From Hemerocallis citrina (Eukaryota; Streptophyta; Magnoliopsida; Asparagales; Asphodelaceae), in the NCBI GenBank assembly GCA_017893485.1, contig CM030366.1:105807796-105871795 (forward strand): a stretch of DNA of 64,000 nt, in the 5' to 3' direction. Below the pieces are notes generated by a model. The model made no database searches. It had not been told where the DNA came from and saw only the letters and a list, made by a program, of their open reading frames with translations. The translations under genes and the position numbers were made by a program. Of the stretch, positions 22,037 through 32,400 are shown in pieces (position 1 is the stretch's first letter; each line of letters begins with the position of its first letter).

Positions 22037-22681
22037 ATTTCCTGCTTGGCTAGTGTAAATAATGGTTTTTGTAAACTTTCTTATGTAAAAGGCCATTAGT
22101 GCCCCTCTCTATATGTATGGAAGAGATCCCTTTTTGTTAACTCCAAACGCCTCGGTCGGTCCGACCCCATGCTGAACAAAGGGATCGCTTTCTCAAAGCT
22201 GCGGTACCCGAGTCATCACTCCGGTGCCGGCCACCGAGGTCTCGGTAGGTCAGAACCGGCTCCAAGCCAAGGAGTCGCCTTAACGCCCCACGGTGCCCAA
22301 GAGGCCAAACCCGGTACCTATCCCCCACGGATCGACGGGTCCGACCCTCAACTCCACAGACAATCAATTAACAAATTCATCAGAGCAAAGAGTGGAAAGA
22401 AACCCCTTATTCATACTCCCTTATTACTTCCGAAAACGAACAACGACCGTTACAGGACCACTTCACTCATCTAAATAGAAAGAAATTACTGGCTAAGGGA
22501 CCTCTTAGGGCCCCTCGGGTCCGACAGAGGGTAATCCCACTCCGACCGAACGGCTAGGAGCCCTCTCCTCGTCACGGTGGTCCTTGGACTCTGCCAAGGT
22601 CGACACACCGACCACGGAGCTATGGGCGTCAACCGGTCGAACACGCTCTAGCAACAGCAACGCCGAGGGAACCCCCTCCTT
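22037..22681. other. Element B downstream of pol, non-coding
   Basis: Begins AT-rich after the integrase stop, then GC-rich. Short frames on both strands show no family features. It separates pol from the convergent antisense gene, so it probably contains the 3' ends of both transcripts. Confidence 0.5.
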
Positions 22682-23056
22682 TCACCGGCCTCCCGAGGAG
22701 GATCCCGTCCTCGTCCCAGACATACCCAGCATCGTCTTATAACGGTGTATCTCCATCTCCTTCTCCACGATGACGTCACGAAGGAGCCTCTCAGACGAGA
22801 GCCGCTGCACCGACGCACTCGACATGGTGTACCCCAGACCGGCACTTCCGAGGTCCCGATCCACCATTGTCCTCTTCAGCCGGGTCACCTCCGCGCTCAG
22901 AGCCTCGGACTTTTCCTGATAATAGTTAAAGGCGGCATCCTGATCACGGGCCCCCTCGCAGTAGCGGACCAACGTGGCCTCCAGGACCTTGATTTTACTC
23001 CGGAGCCACGCCACGTCGGAGCGATGGGGATCCGCCTCGGGAAGAAGAGCCGTTGC
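22682..23056 (-). CDS. Second antisense coiled-coil ORF or last exon of the antisense gene
   Basis: On the minus strand an open stretch of about 124 codons runs from an acceptor-like CCTTTTAG|G at 23057 to a stop at 22682. It has heptad-rich, charged sequence (LRSKIKVLEATL, KSEALSAEVTRLKRTM, RLLRDVIVEKEMEIHRY), predicted coiled coil. There is no ATG at its 5' end, so it is more likely an exon than a separate gene. About 200 bp with a TATATAAA-like tract near 23150 separates it from the upstream stop at 23262, so either an alternative intron or a second promoter is possible. The function is unknown. Confidence 0.45.
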   Translation of the reverse strand, partial: ATALLPEADPHRSDVAWLRSKIKVLEATLVRYCEGARDQDAAFNYYQEKSEALSAEVTRLKRTMVDRDLGSAGLGYTMSSASVQRLSSERLLRDVIVEKEMEIHRYKTMLGMSGTRTGSSSGGR

Positions 23057-23261
23057 CTAAAAGGAAACCAACCACCACTCAAAACACATCGGCAAAAGGG
23101 TCCGAAAAGATCCGGGATCAAAATACTTGGCCAATCAAAAAATCCTTTTTTATATAAAATAAAATTCCATACTAAAATGCGGTGGCCAGTCCGCGGTCGG
23201 CAAATACAACAAAGAAGAGAAAAAAGACAAAAACAGGGAGGCAAGCAGCCTAGTTCCCCAC

Positions 23262-25499
23262 CTATGCGTCGGCCGGGTTCACAGGTGGGTCGGCGGCCGA
23301 TCCGACGACCGTCCCTTCACGCACGTCCCCTTCGGGAGTCTTCGGCCTCGGCTCGACTTCCAAGTCATAATCGAGGCGGGACAGGTCGATGGTCGGATAG
23401 AAGTGCCTCACATGGCTGAGGGCCTTCTCATAGACCTCATTCTGGGTCGTAATTACCATGTCCTGGCCCGTCATCATCAATACCTCTTTCTCCTTCGCAA
23501 ACTTCTTCTTCAGGATGCCCACCTTCTTAACCCACTCGGCCTCCTTGGCCTCGAGCTCGACCTTCAGTTGTTGCTCCCTCTTGTGCGAGCCCTCGAGCTC
23601 GATCTTCATCTCCTTCATCTCCTGCTGATACTTATCTGCCCGTCCTCGCTCCCGCTCCACGGCCGCCTCATAAAGGCTCTTCACCCTGGCGGCCTCCAAA
23701 CAAACCTGCAGCACCTAAGAATGGCTCAGGAAAAACTCGCTTAACGAAAAATTACAAGGGAAGGGGGTCGGCAGACTTACCAGCACGCTTGCCTGCGATA
23801 AGCACATGAACGCCTCCTCCACAGTCTCACCGCTCATATTCTCACGGTCCTGGGGAGTCGCCAGCTTCTCCACCACCTCGATGGCATTGGGCCCGCGAGT
23901 TAGGCTGTCCCCCTCCCGTATCGACCAAGCCGGCACCCACGGTCGCTGCACCTCCTCCACCACAACGTCCACTCCCTCGGCTCCGACCAGAGGGACCTTC
24001 CCCTTGTTGCGATCAACCACCTTAGCCTGGCCCGAGCTGATCGGAGCAACCACCTCCTTGCCCGCCTCCGAGCGCGTCCTTTTAGCCTTTTGGTCGCCCG
24101 GGGCCTCGGAGACGACCTGGGACGACTCCCTCGTCCTCTTCGCTTGGCCCCCCTCCTCGGCCTTCTGCTTCTTCAAGGCGAGCCTCCTGGCCTTAATCGA
24201 TTCTGGGTCCATACCTGCAAGAAGACCCATTAAGGACAATGAGCTCGAAAGAACGACAAAACAAGAAAAAAGAAACGACTACATACTAGACACGGTCGAG
24301 CTCAGTCCGACGCTGACCAGATGACCCTCTGTCACCCTCGGCCAGCTGATGCTGTGCCCCAGATGGAGATGCTCGACATGTCTCCACTCCTCAGCAGACA
24401 GATCCTTCAGCCTCGGCGCTTTGAAGTTTGGTTTGTAAAAGTTCCATCGGGTGGGGATGTCCCAAGGTTCCACGCTCCGGATCACGAAGTATTTCCGCTT
24501 CCACTCCTTAATGGAGTCCGGATGGCCGTGGACTATCTTCTCTCGGCTCTGAGGAGAGATATAAAAGATCCCCTCGGACTCCCCCGACGAGTTGATCCCC
24601 AGCATCGCGCGGAACACATCCAACCGAAGCGGCACCTTCCTCTCCTCACAGAGCAACACGAAGCATACCATCTGCTTCCATGAGTTCGGCCCATATTGCA
24701 TCGGGGCCAGAGATGCCCAATTGAGCACCTCTCGGATAAACGGATGGATCGGCAGCCTCAGCCCGGAACCGAATGCATCTATAGGGAAGATGCATTACCA
24801 CTCCGGTAGTGGGTCGGTGGGACGAAAACCCGGACTCGGTAACATCAGCTCGTAATCGGACCCAATGTGGAAGGCCGACTGAACAAACTCCAGATCACCT
24901 GCCTCCAAGATCATCGGCAGCGCGTCCATCCTCACCTTCCGACTCGGCGATGAAGGCTGCACCCCGTACAGCTCCTGGTCGGAAAGGTCGTCTGGATACC
25001 GCCTAATCGGCTCCGGCCGCACCGGTGACCCTGTCACTATATTTCGAACAGGGGACGTCTCCCTCGGATGGCTGGCCCTCACCCCCTTCTGCCTTGACAT
25101 CCTCTTCTTCTTGGCCCTCTCTGGCGAAGGGGTAGCTAGGGGCTCGAGGACGGTCACCGTGGAAGAGGAGTCTGCACCCCGATTCCACCTCCGAGCCAAG
25201 AATTTTCTCCCAGTACCCTTCCTCCGAGCCTCAGCCACTTCGGCCTCTCCATCGCCCTCACTATCACTACTGTTCTCCTCCGACACCGGATCTAATATCT
25301 GCACCTCGTCCGAGCTATCACTACTATCCTCCTCCTCGGATTCGCTGCTCTGCACCACGTACGACTTCCGGACACGTAGGGGCTTCACATCATACACCCT
25401 GGTGTCTTCTTCCTACGACGTCGAGTCTGAGAGCCCTGCACCAGGGTTGTCTTCCCCCCTCGAGGTCGAAGCTGACGAGCCGGACAGAGCCCTAGACAT
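23262..25499 (-). CDS. Element B antisense spliced gene (PF04195-type 'putative gypsy type transposon' protein), with two stops
   Basis: ATG at 25499 (MSRALSGSS). Exon 1 runs 25499-24287, intron 24286-24215 (GTATGT...TTGCAG, 72 bp), exon 2 24214-23781, intron 23780-23715 (GTAAGT...TTAG, 66 bp), exon 3 23714-23262. The frame is kept across both joins. Exon 1 has a Ser/Asp/Glu-rich N-terminus, then the PF04195-type domain (HIGSDYELMLPSPG, GLRLPIHPFIREVLNW, GPNSWKQMVCFVLL, DSIKEWKRKYFVI). Exon 2 is basic (KKQKAEEGGQAKRTR), and exon 3 is a coiled coil (KYQQEMKEMKIELEGSHKRE). Two in-frame stops, TAG 25415-25413 and TAA 24797-24795, break this copy. Tat-group elements are known to carry extra antisense ORFs in this position. 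Their role is unknown. A nuclear or regulatory role is only a guess. Confidence 0.72.
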
Positions 25500-25650
25500 G
25501 CTACCGGAATAAAGCTAAAACTAACCTATGTTGCCTCGGAAAGACGAGCCGGTGCTGCTAATCAAGAGGATGGGCGCCGAGGTGCTTTTGTTTTTCTTTT
25601 GGGGAAGGCAGCGAGAGAGAGATAGGCAAAAACAGGAGAAGAGTGGGGGG

Positions 25651-25660
25651 TATTTATAGA
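25651..25660 (-). promoter_or_regulatory. TATA box of the element B antisense gene
   Basis: On the minus strand tctataaata, followed by CCCCCCACTC and a CT-rich leader, about 155 bp upstream of the ATG at 25499. It is separate from the LTR promoter and points against pol. Equivalent boxes occur in elements G and J. Confidence 0.65.
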
Positions 25661-26596
25661 GGAAAGGTTGACTCCTCGATTCTCGCATTACTGTTTCTCG
25701 ATTTGCATGAGATTGTTCCTAGGAAATCACGCCACTCCTCGATTTTTGCATTACTATCCCGTGACGTCACCCGGTTGGGCAGTTGGCAACCCCTCGGTTC
25801 TCGCTAAAAATGCCGCCAGATACAGAGGTCGGCCCGGAAGGAAGGCCCCGGTACCCTAGCGCCACCACTTGTTCTTGTCAACAGAAGAAAAGTTTTGTTT
25901 AAAGTTTTAAGGCGCTCGCCTTGGACGAGCGCCCTGGGCTCCAGAACTCGGTCGGGTCCCCTCTCACCCGCGAGCAACTCGGGGCTTACGGCCTCGGAAG
26001 CCGAAACCCCAAATTGTTCGAGGGTGGGAGAAAAACCACCATCACCTGGGGCCCTATCGGAAAACGGATCGGCCCTCCTCCCATCCCTGTCTCCTTCGGG
26101 CAGACAGCCCTCAGAAACCATCGGCCCGAAAGGAAGACAGAGATTACAGAAGAGCCATCCATCCGAGGCTCCTTATCCCCCGGCCCGGACTTCGGTCGAT
26201 ACCCCTCCCGTCCCGATCTCTCTTAGGCAAACAACCCCATCAGGGCCGCAAACCAAGAGAAGATCCGGACGGCAGAGTAACCACCAATCCGGGGCTCCCA
26301 GAGTTGAAATTCTTCAAGTATCAGGCGTCCGCCCAAGGCAGACACCTCTGATGGTCGGTGGACCACTCCCGATGTGATCGAAAAGGCAGTGGGGGCGTGG
26401 GGCTATTTATAGCCTCCCCCAAACCTGCCATTATGGCCCCTGGGAAGCCAAGCGACGAAAGGCCCAACCGTCACGCCTGGGGAATTGAAACGTCGCGCAT
26501 TTATTAGGGGACATCATTAATGCCCCTGGGAAGTTGGAACGTCGCACACACCCCGGAGCGCCATTAATGGTCCGTGAAACAGTAATCAACTCAGGA
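25661..26596. other. Element B 3' non-coding region, upstream part
   Basis: GC-rich sequence lying upstream of the antisense promoter. It would hold the antisense gene's regulatory DNA. Another ctatttata (minus tataaata) near 26403 is seen. Open frames are short and unlike any family. Confidence 0.5.
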
Positions 26597-27107
26597 CAAC
26601 CTTCCCACGAAGGCACGACGGCCCGCCATCATCCTTGCCGACCCGGTAACCCTCGTCTGTCCGAGGTCAGGTGGAGCACCAGGGCAGCCTTCCCACGAAG
26701 GCACAAAGGCCCGCCATCGTCCTTGCCGACCCGTTGACCCTCGTCAGTCCGAGGTCAGGTCGAGCACCAGGGCAGCCTTCTCGCGAAGGCCCAACGGCTC
26801 GCCATCACCCTTGCCGACCCGTAAACCCTCGCCAGTTCGAGGTCAGGTCGAGCACCAGGGCGGCCTTCTCGCGAAGGCCCAACGGCTTGCCATCACCCTT
26901 GCCGACCCGTAAACCCTCGCCAGTCCGAGGTCAGGCTGAGCACGAAGGCACAACGGCTCGCCATCGTCCTTGCCGACTCGAAAACCCTCGTCAGTCAGAG
27001 GTCAGGCCGAGCACCAGGGCAGCCTTCTCACGAAAGGCCCAACGACTCGCCATCGTCCATACCGACCCGTAAACCCTCGTCAGTCCGAGGTCAGGCCGGG
27101 CACCAGG
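26597..27107. repeat. 88-bp tandem repeat in the element B 3' region
   Basis: Six units. The phrase cagccttc(c/t)c.cgaagg starts at 26597, 26685, 26773 and 26861 (period exactly 88), a fifth unit is shortened by 17 bp, and the sixth starts at 27020. Each unit has GCCATC.(T/C)CCTTGCCGACCCG and TCCGAGGTCAGG. Frames through it reflect the repeat and are not genes. Tat-group elements are known to have tandem repeats here. Confidence 0.92.
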
Positions 27108-27204
27108 ACTCACCGTCCAGCACCGGCCCCAGAGGCCCCCGGAAAACCTCTCCCGTTCTTCTCCGTGACTAAAAATACTCCTCCACGGCTAACTCTCGCA
27201 TCCC

Positions 27205-27223
27205 CGCAGGAGTGGGGGGCTTG
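27205..27223 (+). other. Element B polypurine tract
   Basis: gcaggagtggggggcttg immediately before the 3' LTR TGAGG. The same gagtggggggctt motif precedes the J/K LTR at 55743-55755. Confidence 0.8.
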
Positions 27224-27969
27224 TGAGGTGGGATAAAAATGACCCAAGGCCCGGCCAGGGCCCAGAATTGCTTCCACTCAATAACACGCCAGCTCGGCAC
27301 CGGACCGTCACGCCCTCGGAGCCGAGCCGATAACTCGCCCCCACGAAACCGGCTGCCTCGTTCCGACGATCCGCCACCACCTTCGGCCTCTGATCCTCGA
27401 CAGTCCCGTGGTCCCCCCATCAGCCTAGTAAGGGATAAGGATGACCTGGCGCTACCTAGGCCATTCGATCCCCCCAGAGGCACAGGGACCCCACGATCCG
27501 CCACGTCAGCTCCAAAACCACCTAGGGCCTTGCCACGTCAGCCTTAAACCACCTATGGTACTGCCACGTCTGCCCTAAACCCCCTGGGCCTCCTGCCACG
27601 TCAGGCCCATGGGCTTTCGGGTCCAGACCCGGCCCCTAAACGGATCCAAACCCGGTTGGGATTATCTATAAATACCAGGCCCTCTCCCACCTTTACAGGT
27701 AATCAATCTTTTGCCACCTAATACCCTAGTTACTGCTACTCTCTCTCAGAGACTAACTAGATCATCGGAGGGTCTGCCATCGGGATCAACCTCGGTGTTC
27801 CAAGACCGTCTGCAGGTACGCGAGGCGAGGCAACCCAATCCGAGTCGATCTTCCAGTACCGAAGCGAGCCTCCCGCTCACCGTCCAGCGCCGCATCCTTC
27901 CACCATTACAAATCGAGTCCGAACTCACACCTGGTGCATCCACACTCCCCCCAAAAACAAACCGCATCA
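27224..27969 (+). repeat. Element B 3' LTR
   Basis: 746 bp, ~95-96% identical to 15751-16495 by eye. TATA at 27667-27674. Followed by target duplication atcac (27970-27974). Confidence 0.93.
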
Positions 27970-27974
27970 ATCAC

Positions 27975-28691
27975 CATATTGTAATCTCATAATGAAGCAT
28001 AATAGTGTGATCTCATCACTGCCATAGCAAAAATATTGACATCAAAGCATGAGCATCAAAATCAGCAGTCATCTTAGCCCAGATTCAGGAAAAAATGCAT
28101 CAGAACACTTCCAAACTTGCTCAGTTTCAGGAAAAAATGAGATTAACAACAAGCTCATGGCCAAAAATAAAATTAATGGGGTAATTCTAATAAAGATATC
28201 TACTTTACCTCTACCCAAGTTGGAATTTTACCTCTACCCAAGTTGGAGATGGAGATGGAGATCATTTTAGGGTTTCAAAGGTCGAGTTGGGGTAGAGAAA
28301 ACAAGGCATTTCGAAAGGTCAGGGGCTTCAGGGGATATCGACCCTGTCTAGGGTTTCGAAGGTCGAAGGGGGAGAGAGAGAGACGAGGCAGCAGGGGGAT
28401 TTCGAAGGGGGATTCAGTGAATTTCTAACAAGCCTTTGAATTTCCAAGGTCGAAGGGGGAGAGAGAAAGAGGTCGAAAGCCTCCTTCGTCTAGCGTTTCC
28501 AGGGTCGAAGGGGGAGACAGAGAGAGAGAGAGAGAGAGAGCGTTCGAAAACGAAGTGATGACTAAACTACCCCCAAGCTTGAAGAGATGAGCGGAAGAAA
28601 TTGAGATCGTTGGATCATTCCCATGATCGATTTGCAGATCCAACGACACATTAGCCAAGTTCTCTACTGATCAGGTGCGAACTCAGTTCTC
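27975..28691 (-). repeat. right inverted arm, outer part
   Basis: Inverse complement of 1248-1965, including the CT-rich tracts (here GA-rich) and telo-box motifs. The terminal hairpin of the left end is not preserved here: one half (ATCAGG) is missing. Confidence 0.88.
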
Positions 28692-28757
28692 TTTAGATGT
28701 GATTGTTGAAATGTATTATTTGTGTTCTACATAAAGTAACCGGCCTATTTATATATA

Positions 28758-29148
28758 GGCTAAATTTGGAAGAAAAAGAAAAGAAAAAAAACCTTGAACT
28801 ATGGTCTTTATGCAAAAAAAATCTTGGTTTTTTTTAAATGCAAAAACCCTCCTGAACGATTGTTGCAGAAAACCCATCGCGCCAACGTGAGACTTCTTCT
28901 AAAGTTGAGGGAGGTTTTTGACAATAATACGAAAGATATATGAAGTTTTTTGAAACAACTTGTAATGATAATTGAGGTTATCTGATACAAGTAGAAAAGT
29001 TAAATGTGGTTTTTTGAAATAATTTAGGAGGGGTTTGCAACAACCATACTTTAGGGAAGTTTTTTGCATAAAAAAAGATCGGGGAGATTTTCTGCATAAA
29101 GGTCATAGTTCAAGGGTTTTTTTTTTTTTTCCCCCCTCATATTTAGCC
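28758..29148. mobile_element. MITE with 9-bp target duplication
   Basis: Terminal inverted repeats begin GGCTAAAT and continue with a matching ttgaactatg(g/a).ctttatgca(a/g)aaa block (28793-28820 and 29085-29115). The flanks 28749-28757 and 29149-29157 are both ttatatata. A 9-bp duplication suggests a Mutator-like MITE, but the flank is low-complexity TA, so chance similarity is possible. No coding capacity. Confidence 0.7.
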
Positions 29149-29157
29149 TTATATATA

Positions 29158-29448
29158 CATAGTAATATCCAATATTGAAAGGCACGATGGCTTGGCACCA
29201 GACAATTTTTATGAATGTGATCAACACAGCTTGAGCTCGGTCAATGGAAATGTAATCTTCTGACTTAGCCAATATTGCAAGACCAGCCCCCCTTTTACAT
29301 ATTGGTTGGCCGTCAACCCTGTTTCTTTTGGGTAATCGAACAACAATTGAACGTGCTTATAAACAATGAAGTTATCTCTCTCGGTTATATATAGTTCAGT
29401 TTAGTCGAATATATACCCCTAATTAGTAATACACTTCATTTTTGAAAC
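29158..29448. other. AT-rich spacer, nothing recognised
   Basis: About 290 bp between two transposons. No ORF, repeat or RNA gene recognised. Confidence 0.5.
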
Positions 29449-30264
29449 TAAGGGTCTGTTCTTTTTTTTTGCCTCTTATAAGAGATTTACAGTAAGAGCC
29501 TCTTATAAGAGCCTCTTTTTGAGGTGTTCTTTTATATTATAAGAACCTCTTATGAGAGATTTCTGTTCTTTTTCCACCTCTTACAAGAGGCTTTTCTCTA
29601 TTTTTAGATATTTTTGTCCTTACTATATATTTTCTCTATTTATACCAACATTTCTCCATGCAACTTCATGTCCACTTTTGTATTCTATTGACTTGTTAAA
29701 GAGAAGGTAATAATCATAATAAATTTGCTAGAGAATCATCTTTTTCAAGTAGTATTGTTCTCCATGGTTGATCTTGTTTTGATTGAACAAAGCTGTAGTT
29801 CATAATGAGAGCTGATGCCAAGTTGATCTAATAGTTGTAGAAGCAGCTCAAACCATTTTAAGTGATATATTGAAAATGTCACTAATTAGCATTAAAAAGT
29901 CAACTGTTTTACATAACCTACAACAGGTGGTAAGTTAAACTATTCAAACCGCAAAGTGTTGATATAATCTTCAATCAAAATGGTAAGTGAGCTATAAACA
30001 AAAAAAATCAATAACATATCATGAAACTGTGTGTAATAAACTAAAAAACAAGAAAAGAAAACCAAGATACAAATTATCAATGCAATCAAGTGCAAATTAT
30101 AAGGAGAAGCAATATGAGAAAATTTCTCAGCCAATAAGCATAGGGAACTTCAATTAAGTGTACTACACATGCTCATTTAAAAAACATAAAATGAAAATAC
30201 TATTAAAACTGTGTGTTGAATATCACTGAACTAAATTATCAAATCAACAGTGAAAAAAGCACCT

Positions 30265-31729
30265 CTTCATTCAGTGTCCCACTGTAATTCCCTTATGGAA
30301 GATTTGTTCTCTTGCTTGGGGGACTACTTCTATTCCCCTTCTCTTGGACTACGTTTGGTCGGCTAAGCTCTCGAGCCCTTCTTTCAGTTTACCTTGGACT
30401 CTATCAGTCCATGCCATTATATGGATCATTTGGAAAGAAAGAAACACTAGGCTGTTCCGAAATCATAGATCCTCTATAGCGGTTTTAATTGATGAGTTTT
30501 TATTACTTTTCGATCTGTGGTCTTTGGTGTTAGATAACAAGGGCTTAACCTCTCGCTTCTCTCACTTATTAGGAAATGCTTATCGATGCCTTCGCACTCT
30601 TAATGCTATTTAATTCCTGGTTTTGCACTTGTTTCTGATAATAACTTATCTCCTCATCTCCCTTCTTCATCTTGCAGGATAAAGCATCTCATCCAGATGC
30701 GGCTACCAGCTCTAAGCCCCAGTGAGCATTGCTCTCTTTTTATCGGGGCTTTTGCTTATTTTGTTTGGATAGTTCTGGCAGTGGTAGCACCTTCCTTATC
30801 TCTTGGTGGCTGATGTTTTTTGTTCGTTCTTGGTCGCGGCTGTTTGCTGCGCTGCTGTCTTACTGTACCTACTTCGCTCCTCTTTTCTACTATGTTATGT
30901 TTGCTTATGCTATATTATATGATGATCCTGGTTTATGTTGGTTGATGGTAGCCTTCTGGTTTTCTTATGTTTGTTAGATCTGTGCTTGCTTATCTCTGGA
31001 TGTTAATTTGGCCTGCTCTATTGCTGTCTGTTTTTTTGTTCTCGCTTGGCTGGGCTGTGTGGGATGATTGTTATGTTTGAAGCTCTTCTTATTGAGGTTA
31101 CACTCTTCGGCGGTTATTTTCTGCCTTCGGCAATTTTGGCTGCTCATCTATTTCCCTGTTTGGTATGGGGGGTTTCAAGATTTGTGGAGATCTCACTTAG
31201 TGATCTACCTATTTACACCTGAATCTCTTTTTTCCCTCTCCTGGATTGAATGTTTTAGCATATTTTTTTTCTCTACTATGTTTTAGCTTCCGTTTCCTTT
31301 TAATTTTTCTTCCCTGTCTCTCTATTGATCAGTGGTGATTCTGTTATTGAGTTTTTTCCCATCGATTGGGAGCAAGTAGGGTATTAGCTTTGATGCTACT
31401 GCTGTCCGGCCTGTTGCTGGTATGCTGGAGTGACCACTGTTGAGGATCATTGGTGTGCTACTGCTAGGATGGTGCGGGAGGCCCTATCCTTTTTCTTCGG
31501 TTGGGAATCCTCGGCTGATGAGTCCTTGCCCAGTCGGTGCCGGTTCTTCATCGCGCTATCCTCTGATCTGCTAATGCTCGCATTAGTTTAGAATTTCATC
31601 TTTTTCCTGTAATTTTGTTACTATGTGCTTGGTCATTCATTTTACGACTTGTAAAATTTCTGTTGACTGATTCGATATATAATATTTTGATGGCTGGGGT
31701 CGCAAGATCCTATCCGATTCATCAAAAAA
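30265..31729 (+). mobile_element. 5'-truncated LINE (plant L1 type)
   Basis: Flanked by a 19-bp duplication, aacagtgaaaaaagcacct, at 30246-30264 and 31730-31748. It ends with a short A-rich tail (tcatcaaaaaaa). It retains only the last part of ORF2 and a ~1.1 kb 3' UTR. Insertion into the Harbinger-like element shows relative age. Confidence 0.85.
30344..30613 (+). pseudogene. LINE ORF2 C-terminal fragment
   Basis: 89 codons with AIIWIIWKERNTRLFRN, the tryptophan-rich motif found near the C-terminus of plant LINE ORF2 after the RT. A preceding frameshift separates it from residual coding sequence starting at 30265. The RT and endonuclease domains are absent through 5' truncation. Confidence 0.75.
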
Positions 31730-32400
31730 AACAGTGAAAAAAGCACCTAATTTTCCCAGAAATATATATAATCATTTTACAGAAGTATCATAATCTCAAC
31801 AATATGCACAAGACCTAAGAAATAAATGAAAAAACAAAACTAACCTCACTCCAGTCTAAGCAGTCTACTGCATGTACATCAAGCATGCCACATAACCATT
31901 GGTTCCCAACTGAGCCCAAAGGTACATTCAAGCACATCACAAACTATAACTGGTTCGCTTTTGGCCCAGTGCTTCTAGAAATGCTTCAATTCTCCTTGAG
32001 AATCACTAGCATTTGGACAATATAGATAATTATCATCAGAATCTTGTCTATGGGCAGCTAGTCGTATCGTATGACCACCGGGAGATAAACATGAGCAAAT
32101 GCCAGAATTGAGTGTCAAAGCCATAAGATTATGTTCATAAAAATGAAAAAACTGAAACTATCTGTGTAATAAAGAAGATTTGAAAATCATTAATTTAGGG
32201 GTAATGTAGTCTTTTTAAGTTATAGAAGACTTTTAAGATTTTGAAAGAGGCTAGTAGAAGCCATTTAGGTTTAGAAGCAATTCTCGAAGAAATCTCTTAT
32301 AAGAGGTAAAAAAAGAACACTAAAAAAAACTCTTGTAAGAGGTGGACCACTTCTTACAAGAGGTAAATCACTTATAAGAGGAGAAAAAAAAACTACCTAA

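Larger units (their letters stand above)
15751..27969 (+). mobile_element. Element B: Tat/Retand-lineage Ty3/gypsy LTR retrotransposon with antisense gene
   Basis: 12.2 kb with 745/746-bp LTRs (TGAGG...CATCA), target duplication atcac (15746-15750, 27970-27974), a TGGCACCGTCTGTGGGA primer site, gag-PR-RT-RH-aRH-IN and a 5.2 kb region between pol and the 3' LTR. The second, archaeal-type RNase H domain is diagnostic of the Tat group. The LTRs differ at about 33 of 745 positions, roughly 95-96% identity, so it is older than element A. GC content is much higher than in A. Gag-pol is one frame with two stops. The pol-LTR region holds an antisense spliced gene and an 88-bp tandem repeat. Confidence 0.95.
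1248..28691. mobile_element. Long-inverted-repeat DNA element (Pack-TIR/foldback type) hosting elements A and B
   Basis: The sequence 1248-2146 plus 12097-12404 is the inverse complement of 15241-15750 plus 27975-28691, apart from scattered substitutions. The two Ty3 insertions A and B explain why both arms are split. Removing them and their duplicated targets leaves about 5.27 kb: two ~1.2 kb arms around ~2.8 kb of unique DNA. The outer ends both read GAGAACTGA from outside inward. No transposase gene is visible, so it is non-autonomous. Long arms plus a captured host-gene fragment fit a Pack-MULE-like or foldback element. I see no matching 8-11 bp duplication at the outer ends, so the superfamily is not settled. 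Confidence 0.75.
29452..32397. mobile_element. Harbinger/Tourist-like non-autonomous element with internal LINE
   Basis: Begins GGGTCTGTTC and ends GAACTACC-like (AACTACC), with TAA on both sides (29449-29451, 32398-32400), the 3-bp duplication of PIF/Harbinger elements. Both ends carry several copies of the palindrome CTCTTATAAGAG or close variants (perfect at 29473, 29500 and 32294). Without the LINE and its duplication it is ~1.46 kb. No transposase ORF is seen. Confidence 0.72.

Noticed and set aside
26597..27107. CRISPR-like array
   Set aside because: Repeats are directly adjacent, without unique spacers, in a plant retrotransposon 3' region.
26534..27236. Pro/Arg-rich open frames over the 88-bp repeat, which might suggest a repetitive protein
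   Set aside because: 88 is not a multiple of three, so frames shift between units. The repeat is a non-coding array.
1239..28701. Target duplication for the long-inverted-repeat element
   Set aside because: The left flank (tatatatat) and right flank (tttagatgt) do not match at 8-11 bp, so superfamily assignment was left open.
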